A program made the position numbers and the translations under genes. A stretch of DNA of 64,000 nt, taken from NCBI GenBank assembly GCA_958450325.1, contig OY288256.1, forward strand, positions 51,044,953 to 51,108,952. Reading direction: 5' to 3'. Below, in pieces: positions 34,003 through 46,000 of the stretch (its first letter is position 1; each line of letters opens with the position of its first letter). This stretch comes from Agrostemma githago. Taxonomy: Eukaryota > Streptophyta > Magnoliopsida > Caryophyllales > Caryophyllaceae. The notes below the pieces were generated by a model. That model did no database searches and had not been told where the DNA came from. It saw only the letters and a list, made by a program, of their open reading frames with translations.

Positions 34003-37000
34003 ATGGAGAGCTATTGGTTTTCTTTTATTAGTTCACTTGACATGGTATTACTTTGTATAAAGGGTGTTTATATTTGGAATTGCATTCTAAAAATGAGGGA
34101 TAACTCCGCTTCTCAACTTGCTTGGAGAATTTTCAAGTCTACTACATTGGCATTCACCACCTTCATCTTTGCATTTGGTAACCTACATACTAACCTTTTA
34201 TTACTTTATAACTTTATTATTTGTATACAAAGTATATAGTAGCCTTAAACTATCCATTCCTTCTGTATTAAAATGATTGTCGTTTTTATCCACCTTTCCA
34301 CTTATTAAGAAAAATTATGGATGATTACGTATATATAAATACTGTAATTAATATCCTTGAAAATTGAAAAATACTCGCATACATTAATACAGTATATTTG
34401 TTTCTAAGTTTTTTTTTTTTGGCAAAAAATTTACTTCAACTTATTAAATAGTTCATGGAAACGTGTAATTGAAGGAGGGAGAATTATGGAAAATATAAAG
34501 CCACAAATCAAATAAAAAAAAATTTGTTCTAAAACGATAATTATTTCAATACTGAGGGTTACGGCATTTCTATAGGAATCGCTAATTGTATATAACATGT
34601 ATGTACCTACAAATTACTACTCGTATATTGATATTTGACATGAATTTTAATTTACTTGACATGAATTTAATTTATTTGACATGAATTTAATTTATTTGAC
34701 ATGAATATATTTCATGGATATTTTTTTCGGTGCAAAAAGAGTTGGTCGAATTGTATGTATGTGAATTTAATTTATAATATGAACGTCCGACGATTTGAAC
34801 TCGCATCATCAATACCACTTAATTGAAATGGCTTAGCAAGTTGCAGGTTACTCCGTATTAGTGAATAAATTATTCTTCGATTATATGCATACAAATAAAA
34901 CCCAAAGCAAAATATCATGCATACATAAACAAAATTCCAATGTATTTTTTTCTAAAATTTAAATGAGTAGATATACTTGACACTTTATAAAAATTTAAAA
35001 ATATAACGGATATCGCCCTCACATACTACCATTTGTGTATTGTGATATCTATATGGTTCACAAAGAAAAATTGTCACTAGTATAGTAAAAAACAAAAAAC
35101 TATACTGTAGTTTCAAATGCTTAATTAATTATGATGACTTTAATTTATTGTTATAAGATGCAACAAATAATTAATTGTGATGTCTTTCATTTATCTACAT
35201 GCAACATTTACATGCAGTCCATTATTACGAGTATTATTCTCTTACAATACGTAGTTGGTGTTATTACTGTGTATGGCAGGAGGGGTTATAGTAGGCAGCA
35301 TTGCAGGAGCCATGAAAGGGCAAACAACCGAGACCGGCTTTTGTAGAGGGGCTGCCATAGGAACTGTCTCCGGTGCCATTGTCGCTCTTGAGCTACTCGA
35401 TTCTCTCTTCAATGGTCACTTCTTATCTAAGGTACATACATACGTATCAATTTGATTGTTTGCTTATTTTTTATTATTCAATTAGTCTCATCTAACCGTC
35501 TCATGGGAGACTTACTCTTTTTTTTCTGACATAATGGGAGTTACAAGGGCATATATACTCCCTTTGTTATATTTGATATCCACTAAATCGGTTATAGAAA
35601 AAGATATAAATTGTGAGCCTTGTAAGCAGTGACGAAGCTATGTTAAGTGTGGGCCCTGGCCCCAGGTGGTTTTGAAAGTTCATGTATTTTAATATTTAGT
35701 ACTACCTCCGTATCTATATGTCCGTTCACTTTCAATATAATACTCTACTCATATATTAAATAATGTGAACGAACATATAGATACGGAGGGAGTAATATTT
35801 AGTGAGAAGTAAGTGCATAAAATTGCTTTGGCCCAGTTACGTTGTTGGTTATAGCCTAGGTTGTACGGACACACCTGATTTGTGGCGTACCCGTGTCGGA
35901 CACCGACACGTCTGGGACACGCCCCGATACATGTCCAACACACCAAAAACCGTGTCTGGGTTTTTAAAAAAAAATGGACACGTATTGGACACTTGGACAC
36001 GGACCGACACATTTAGGACACGGTTCAGGACAGAAAAACAAAACTCTCTTCTTTTCAGACGCACCCGCCACCAACCATTCCCTTATTACCTCTTTCAAGT
36101 TTCAACAACCTTTCTCACCTGACGCCGAGGCCGACCCCGACGCCGACCCCAAGTCCGATACCGATGCCGACCCTAACCGGTCCTCCTCTACGACAATCGG
36201 CAATGATGAATTGAGGGTTATTAGATTAAATTATAGAGTTTGTTTTGGGTTCAATTAAATGTTATATTTTTTTTGCTCCTTGTATGATTTGATTTGGTGT
36301 GGACATGATATAGGTCCACCCCGACGCGGCCACGCGCGGGTTTGGGGAGGCGAATGAATCTCCATATGAGATGGTCAAATTGAAATTTAAATCGAAGTAG
36401 GAGTCGCCACCGAATTTTGTGGTTATTCGGAACCATTCGAGCCCACTCTATGTTGTAGTGGGCCGTATACAAAATACGGCCCATTTCCGATGTCAGAGTT
36501 TATTGGGCTCGTCCCTTTGCATTACGATACCGATACCGATATTATCGGATATTGTGTATTGAACAGGGGCGGCCCAAAGGAGGTTCAGGGCGAGCGGGGA
36601 ACTGGGCCTCCAATTTTGTTGGGCCTCATAATCTTCTTTCTGAATAGTTGCTCTATATATAAAATTATGAGATACGGAGTAATATTTACATATGTGGCTT
36701 GTGGTGTGTTGGTTTGAGTCTATTCAATCTATATGAGAGGTCATGAGTTCAAACCTAACTGGATGCTATTTTATTTTTTCTATTTTTTTAATATTACATC
36801 CATACAAGGGCCTCAAACTCGAGACTCGAACTGGGCCTCCAAATCTATTAAGACGCCCCTGGTATTGAATGACTCTCGTTGCCAATGGATTCGGACATCC
36901 GGAAACCATGGTTCTGAGTAAGGGGTGAGGGTACGTGTTGGGAAGTTCACTAAGAACACCCAACCCCGCCCGCACTTAGCGGCCTTTACTAAGATATCGT

Positions 37001-40000
37001 TCGTTTTTGGTGTACACGGGTTAGTTCGACGGTTGAATGATATGCAAACATTATTTTCCTAAGCATGTGAGAAAAATAAAATGGGTTGCTAAGTCGTTTA
37101 ATGCATGTTAAACTAATAACGTCAAAGTTATTTTAGCATGTGAGGTCGTTTTAGTCTAATAAAACGATAAAAACAAATAAAAAGCTACAAACACGAGGAA
37201 ACGAGTTAGTAACGATGAATAAATCGAATAAAGACATAAATAAATAATATGCATGACTCGAAAAAAGTTTTAATGACACGTGATGGATTAACACGGGTTG
37301 ACCGAGGTCGAAAAAAGTATTTTATCGAAATATGTCGCGAAAGTCGCATTTTAATATAAGGTTCGAAAAGAATTAAAAATAGAAAAGCGAAGAAACGAAA
37401 AAAAGAAGACCAACGAAACAGGCTGCCGCGCGGGTCGCCTTACAGGCGCGCGACCCGCGTGGTGACCTGCCGGGTTTTTTTGTTTGTCGAAAAATCATTA
37501 ATTTTTATAATTCGCGTACAAATATGGATTAATTTGTACTCGATTCATATTTTTGATATTCGTCGTATTCGATATTCGATTATGAAATCGATATCGAATA
37601 GTCAGAATGATTTTAGAAGAAGTTTTTTTTTAAAAAAGGTTTGTTGTGAGCGAGAAGTAAAAAAAGGAATTTGAACGAAAAAGATGTTAATTCTCTCTGC
37701 GTTTAAAATCATTGAATTTTGTTTAAAAAAGAGTAATGATTTTATTAGCATCAACGAGAATTAATTAATTTAGTTCTTGTAGATACGATATTCGATTAGA
37801 GAATCGGTATCGTATTTTAAGAACGTTATATGAAAAATAGTTTTATAGTATCGATTATTAGAAATAAATAAAAATATGCGACGAACGACCCATATTAATA
37901 ATACGACCGACGACCCGTAAAAAAAAGTGACGGACGAAAAAAAAAGGAAAAAGGACGTGAGAGAGAGAGAGGAAGGAGAAGAATCGGGTTTGATTTACAC
38001 CCTCAACCTACATGCTTTACTTTCTCGGTATGAAGCTCGTCGGACGGTGGCTTAGGTACGGGAGCGTCGAGATGATGTGGGAGAGTTAAGGTGTCGGTTT
38101 TTTGGACGTGTGATGGGACGATGGGTTCGGCCGGATGGGGGGTGGTTTCGTCGGTACTTCAAGACTTCTTCGGGATTATGTCGGGATTTGCTTTGTACTA
38201 TTTTTACTAGATAAGTTTATGGATAATTGATGTGTATTTCGGTTAGTGAAAAATTGTTGTCTGAAATCGTTGTGTGAAAATCGTGTTTTTTGTGTTGAAT
38301 GTGAGGTCCTATTTATAGGAGTCGAGGTAGTCTTGCTTGTGTGACAAGAAACACCGGTTTGGATAGGAAACACGAGAGTTCGAAAGGGAACGAAAGTCTC
38401 GTTTCTTGGTGGAGAAGCCAAGTAACTCGGCTGGTTGGGGAGTCTCTCGGCTGTTTGGCCGAGTGTTTGAGCTTGGTTGGCGATTTGTTTCGGTTTTCGG
38501 ATAGAATTCCTACTTGAGATCGAATTCTATCCTTAAACGGATTTGTTTAATATTATTTGAAAGCTGATTTTTGTAGTATTTGGGACCGAATCAGCCGTGT
38601 GAGGTGTCACGGATGACTCGTGTGTCTCGAGAATATTTTTCGACCGGGTTTTGACTCGGTCGTAAAAAGACGGTTTTACCCCTGGTGCCGGAATCGACCC
38701 AAATTAGTCTCATTTGACTCGAAACGACCCACTGGGCCTGGATTTGAGGTTGGTTTTGTAAGATTTGTACTCCGTAATAAGCCTAAACCAAATGTCCATG
38801 ATTTCGAGCCCATATCCGAGTCCATTAAAGCATGTTTGCGTCCGATCATCATCGGGTGTTTGGCGGGACCTACTATAGACACCTGGCGGTCAAAATGCGG
38901 GTGTCTACATTTGGGTTCTATTTTTATGGTTTGAGATCGATCAGTTTCCTTCTTGATTTCTAGGGTTTATTACTCCTTTCTCAACCATTAGTTCATTACT
39001 TTTTTCTTTGTGGCCTTATAAGTGACCAAAATTTGAATGTTCGTTATAAAGAGCTTAAAATTCTCTTTATTTCGATATATATATTGTCTTTTTTTTCCGT
39101 GTCTCTGTGTCTTGAAAAAATATGAGGGTCGTGTCTCGTCTCCGTGTTCGTATCCGTATTGGTGCAACCTAGGTTATAGCTAATTCCACAAGTTGTCTGT
39201 GCTATGATTGTCTAGTGTTCGATCCTCCTTAGCCATTTGCCCTTTTTTTATTCTTCCACTTCTATGGACTTCTCTTTGCTTCTTGTGTATGGAACACTTT
39301 TTAATCTTTGTGGTTTCCAAGATATATACTCCGTATTTATCTTACCAAGTTATACCTTCTTTTACTATACTCCAGTAAAAAATTCCCATTCATGTTTTCA
39401 TTATTTTTAAGTTGTTAAACTGATCTCCCTTCACATTACGTTTTAAGTGATAATATTTTATTCGGCATAGTTTCATGTGGCAATATGGATTTTTAATTTT
39501 AATTTCATGTTTTAAAATTCAAATATATTCAATTGTTTAAATATCTAAATTTTGGCGTATGATTTTAAAAGTAAACTTACAACCGTTGGTTTGTCTTAAT
39601 ACCAAAAGGGTGATTTATTATTATCACCGACCTTTAACAAGTAACTATGACCCGACAAAGAGTACACCATATTACTTCGTAATATATTACGGAGTATAGT
39701 TTTTCGGCCCCACCTAACATTTCATCCTGGCTTGGCTTCGTCGTCCCTGCTTGTAAGCATGTAAAAATTATTTTTTGTGACGGAATTATCCATTCCTTTA
39801 TTATAATAAGTCAAATACTACCCATTTACATAGAACAAGAGACCCCACCAATGTTTTGTCTTACCTATACAAATAGGCACTATTTAATCCGTTATAATAA
39901 CGTGACAGATACCTCCATCACAAGGGAGTCAGATAGTATTTCGGCTGTCCACCAATCTTTTGTAAAATGTTTTTTGCTCCACCAATAAAATTCTCCTTTT

Positions 40001-40001
40001 T

Positions 40002-40047
<46 letters not shown>

Positions 40048-43000
40048 TTTCACATAAAAAACAAGTAAATAGACTAAAGGTTTGTTTGGTTCATTGGGGG
40101 AATATTGAATTATTGGGAACTATGAATTACCGGGAATTTACATTTCAAGTGAATTAGTAAAATGTATTTGGTTCGTATGCTAAAACACAATTCATGTGGG
40201 AAGTTTAACTTACCAAGGGGGCCTTGGTAAACAACTTCCCACATGATGGAGGAAGTAACTTTATGTGGTAAGTTCCACTTCCCGTGATTTGGGCAACCAA
40301 ACAATAGACTATTTTTCAACTTCCCATGAATTCCATTAGGGGTCCGTTTGGTTGCCATTTTAATTCAAGGAAAATTGGAATTCATGGGAAGTTGAAAAAT
40401 AGACTCGTTTGGTTGCCCAAATCATGGGAATTGGAACTTACCACATGAATTTACTTCCTCCATCATGTGGGGAGTTGCTTACCAAGGCCCCCCTCGGTAA
40501 GTTAAACTTCCCGCATAAATTGAGTTCCAGCATATGAACCAAACACATTTTACTAATTCACCTGAAATATAAATTCATGATTATTCATAGTTCCCGGTAA
40601 TTCAATCTTCCTGCATTGAACCAAATGAACCCTAGATATTCCTCGTATGCATAGGCGCATTATACTTTGTACATCAGCTTTAATTTATATTCGGATTTTG
40701 GATATTATTTGATCATAAGTTTTTGTAATTAATGGTCTCGTTTATATAATGACATGGACACATGGTAGAGACGAGAGATAAAATGAAAAATTAGCTACCT
40801 ACGATAATTTGTTAAGAGAAAGATGCTTGTAGTTTGCGTTGCCATATCGATTTTTTTAATTACTTCATTTTTCGGTTACATACTATTCCAATAGTGAATT
40901 GTAACATGTTGTACCTTGCTGGGTTCCACATTATTATTTTTATGCAATGATATTTTTTTTATGCAAGCCATTTTAACTTTGTAGAGTTACAATGCTTGTA
41001 AGCTACAATGAAAATATTTATGTTTAATAGTAAGCTTGTAGCTTGAAATTTTTCTAAATTGCAAGCAAACTTTTTTTACTCACTATTGGACTTGCTCTTA
41101 GAAACTACGAAGATTTTTTTCTCTCTCTAAAATAGTGCGGCTAGTGGATTTTTAGTGTCTATCAAATTGCACGAGTGGGTTTATGGATGGTTTAGGGTAG
41201 CCCTGGTCAAACACTCGGGTCGACCTGGCCAATCGAACCCGGCCCACCTCACGTGTCGTTTTTGATGCAGCCCACCTCACGGGTTATTTTTTTACCCAAA
41301 CTTGGGAATCGGCCCGCCCTAACTCGGATTTTCAAATTATCGGGTCAAGGTCAATGTTTCAGAACCCGGTCCATTTCGACCAGTGGAGAATATTAGAAAG
41401 ATAATACGGAGTAGTAATTGAAATTTTATATATTTTGATGACTGAAACTGGGTTACAAGCTTTGTATATATAGAGTACAGTTAGTGGTTAGATACAAAGC
41501 AAATACAAAGCAATAAAGCCGAAGAGATACACAGAAATGACAAGGCAACTACACTATTTAAAATATTTACTAAGACACCCCCGCAGTCGGAACGGTAGGA
41601 GGACGGATGTTCAGGCTAGACCGGAAACGGGTGAACAGGTACCTGGGCAGACCTTTTGTAAAAACATCTGCTTACTGATAGTCGGCCGGGATGTGCAAAA
41701 GACGGACCAGACCGAGACGAACCTTTTCGCGAACAAAGTGAATGTCAATTTCAATGTGTTTGGTTCGCTGATGTTGGACCGGGTTGCCAGACATGTAGAC
41801 AACGGAGACGTTATCACAATAGACAACGGTGGCGTGCCGTATCGGAACATGGAACTCGAGAAGTAGATTGCGAAGCCAACACGTCTCGGCGACGACGTTA
41901 GCAACGCCTCTATATTCAGCTTCGGCACTGGAGTGGAAAACAGTGGACTGCCGTTTAGAGGACCATGAAATTAAATTGTCACCGAGGAATAAACAATATT
42001 CGGATGTGGAACGACGTAGGTCGGGGCAGGTGGCCCATCTACATCAGAATAGGCTGTTAGTTTAGTGGAATCGGACTTAACGACGCGGAGGCCATAGTCG
42101 AGAGTGCCCTTGATATAGCGGAGAATGCGCTTGAGAAACTGAAATTGAGGCTCTCGAGGGGCGTGCATAAATAGGCAAATCTGTTGGGCAGCGTAGGCGA
42201 TGTCAGGATGAGTGATAGTCATATATTGGAGGACCCCAGCCAAGCTGCAATAAAGAGTGGAATCTGGGAGAAGGGCGCCAGTAGTGGCGCTAAGTTTAGA
42301 GCCGGCATCGACGAGATCATATCGGCTCGGCTTCCGTGAAATTTGGGGGCTCGGCCATCAACCACCACCACCACTCAACATGTACTACCGCTGCAACCAT
42401 CACTCATGCTCCGACGACCACCACCACGTCATCGACGACCACCACGTCAACATGTGCTACCACGACCACCACCACGTCGCCGACGAAAACTTTTAAATTT
42501 CTGTGTTTTAGTATAAAGTTACAAAGTTAAGGATTAAAGTTACCAAATTATGGGTTAAAGTTACATAAATTTAACTTTCAGATGGTTGGTGGTGAAGTGA
42601 AAATGTGTAACTTTAGACACATTACGTGTAACTTTAAATTTTTTTTGCGTAACTTTAAGTTTGATATCATTAGTTCGTTTCATCAAAAACTCAAATTAGG
42701 AAAGTATCATAAATATATACAATCAATTATAGAATCTTTTAATTATTATAATATATATTTAATTTATTATATTAATGTGATGTTTTATAATTCTTAGGTA
42801 AAAACCTTTAGAGTTCATTTTTTAAAAACATTATCGTAAAATAAATTATAAAAATAAAATAATTGGTAAAAAAATGCTTTCATTAGCGTATAAATTTCAT
42901 ATTATTTGTTTCACATTTTGTGATGAGTTTTGTTACATATAACAATTATAAAATTATCCCACATCGACAAATTATTATATGATGACGCAATTCTATATTA

Positions 43001-46000
43001 TAAATAAGTGTACTCATTCGTTCATCGATATCTATTAAAAGTCTTTTGAATGAGTTATTAAGACTATAATAAACCTCGAGTCATTGTCCTACATCGAAGA
43101 ATTATGATGAGGTAATTAAATTTTAGATATTATAAATAAGAGTAATCATTCGGTTTAAATATCGACCAAGAAAAACTTTTAAATTATCTCACATTGAAAA
43201 ATTCTGATGGGGTGTATGATGGAATTCGATCTGCATTTTAAATAATAGTAATCATTCGGTTTTAAATTCCGAACAAAAAAACTATTGAGTCTTAAAAAAA
43301 CTTTTAATATATAATTCTACAAACTCAAAATCATCTCACATTGAAAAATTATAGTGAGGTGATGAAATTCTATATTATAAACAAGAGTAATTATGTATTT
43401 TTTTAGTCTTAAAAAAAGCTCTCAAGACTATAAGCTTAAGTAAATTATCTCACATCGAAAAGTTATGACGAGGTGATTGAAGACTATAAACTTAATTAAA
43501 ATAATTATCCCACATCGACAATTTATGATAAGTTGATGAATTCTAATCATTCGTTCTTAAATATTAATCAAAAAAAACTGTTTAAGTTTTTTTTAAAAAG
43601 TCTCTTAATAAGACTACAAACCTAAGTAAAAATAATCTCACATCGAAAAGTTATAATAAGGTGAAGAAAATTTATATTATAAATAAGAGTAATCATGTGC
43701 TCTTAGATATTAATCAAACATCTTTTGAGTCTTACAAATATATTAAGACTAACTAAAGTAAACCTATCACACATTCGAAAAATTATAAAGTTTCAATAAA
43801 CAAAAATATTTTGAGTCTTAAAAAAGTTTTTAAGACTATACACTTAATTAAAAAATTAATAAGGTGATTATATAAATAAAGATCAGAGTAATCGTCTGTC
43901 CTTTAACTTAAATATAAAAACAAACTCTTTTGAGTCTTAAAAATAGCTCTTAAAACTATAAACTTAATTAAGTTAAATTATACCACATCGAAAAATTATG
44001 ATGAGGTGATGAAATTCTATATCATAAATGAGTAATCTTTCGGTTTTAAATATCAACCAACAATCTTTTGAGTCTTATAAAGCTTTTAAAAAGGACCACA
44101 AACCTAAAATTATCTCACATCGAAAAAATTAAAATAAGGATTATTAAATAAGAGTAATCGTGCATTTTCTGGGTCTTAATAGCAGGTCTTAAGACTATAA
44201 ACCTTAAATAAATTATCCTACATCGAAAAATTATAATAAAACGATGGAATCTTATATTATAAATAAGACTAATCTTTCGTTCTTAGATATCAATCAAAAA
44301 ATTCATTCGTTCTTACATATCAATCAAAAAACTTTTGAGTCTTAAAAATCTCTTAATAAGACAATAAATGTAAAATTATTTCCACATCGAAAAATTATAA
44401 TAAGGTGATTGAAATTTTATAGTACTTCATATTATAAATAATATTAATCATGGTTCTTTTGAGTTTTAAAATTAGCTCTTAAGACTATAAGCTTAGCTGA
44501 AATTAAGTTTGATTACTAATATCATGTGATCACCTTATTTATTATAATGATATAGTTTGATTAAGTTTCTTATTTAACGAATGTACATCATTAATGTAAT
44601 TAAGCCAACCAACCTGTGCAGCGCACGAGCTTTAATCTAACTATTGTAGTTTTAAGTTGATGTAAGATCGAGTTGTATCGTCGTAGGATCGTAGAATCAT
44701 GTTAAGATTCTACTTAATAAGACATGGATTGTTGGCTCATTAATAAGATCCTACGATCACAATTGTGTCTATAACGTCAAAACCGATATTAAATCAGAAC
44801 GATGTACTCAAAAATTCATTAAAAATCCAACTCGATATTCGGTCCCATTAATAAGTACTTTTGATTTTATACTACATAGTACATAAAATTCATCCTTGGA
44901 GCACGCAGCGCAGATAGTTTTGTAAGTTCAATTTAATTGTGAATGCATGGTTTGATAGGTGTAAATGTGTAATGTGTATGTGACTAAATACAAGTGCGAA
45001 TCCTTTATTTATTAAAGCAAGCACATGAACAATGACGTGGCGCTGCTCTTTGTTGAGTATTTTGAAATACTCAAACATCATTCATTCAACCTTTTTATGG
45101 CAAGTCTTGCAAGCTAAACATATGGGCTTCACAATCCGGGTCAAGTAATCCGAGCTTAGCAGTCTCGCTTTCACACTCAATTAACCTGGCCAAAATTACA
45201 CCTGGATCAAATAACTTATTTGATAAAAATAATTTGATATAAATATAGTAATTTTTATCGCAGGGAAATTATTATTCAGTTTTTAAAATTAATTCTTATA
45301 TCAATAATGTATATATAAATATTACGAGTATTTATTTTCTAAAATATATTAGTACATACAAAAGTATACAAAAAAAATCGTTTCTAATTCTTTTCCTAAT
45401 TTAAATATTACTCAATTTTCTTCTTAGAGAGTTTGGATATGACAAAATTATTTGATAAAAATGATTAATGTGCTATGAGAATTGGAGTGATGTTGAATGA
45501 ATAAATTGGTCTGAATAAATTATCAGACCTGGCATAACGGGTCAATGGGTCGGGTTCGGGTCATTTTCGGGTTTGCTATTTTCAACTTTTTTAGTGCGAG
45601 TCATTTTCTATAATAATAGTTGGGCAAGTTTCGGGTAAATCCGGGTCAAATCGGATTATGGGTCAACCTCGGATCTTAAGTTCGGGTGTCGGGTCGGGTC
45701 AGTTTTGCCATGTGTACATGGGTAACTATGAATTTAAAATTCATTATTTTCCTTATTTCTAGAGTATAATTTGTTTTTATTTTCTTTTTTTTGTATGAAT
45801 TGAGTGAAACACATATTTTATAAGTACTCATTTTGACGTCATATGTCGTTATACTTACGATATCTTCTAAATTTAAATAACTCTTCGAAATTGGGCAAAA
45901 TCTACATACTCACGCGAGTTCTTTGACTTAGATATTGAACACACTGTAATAATCTTTTGCGTCAATATTCATTCCTTTTACGTTATTTTCAACCAATATC

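Noticed and set aside
42357..42485. His-rich or Thr-rich protein
   Set aside because: Low-complexity CAC repeats read in different frames; no start context, splice signal or conserved motif.
42950..44495. CRISPR-like array
   Set aside because: Units are degenerate and AT-rich with no short exact repeat-spacer pattern, and the genome is a plant.
44600..44640. Another Helitron 3' end (CTGTGCAGCGCACGAG then CTAA)
   Set aside because: The stem is short and CTAA is not followed by T, so the evidence is too thin.
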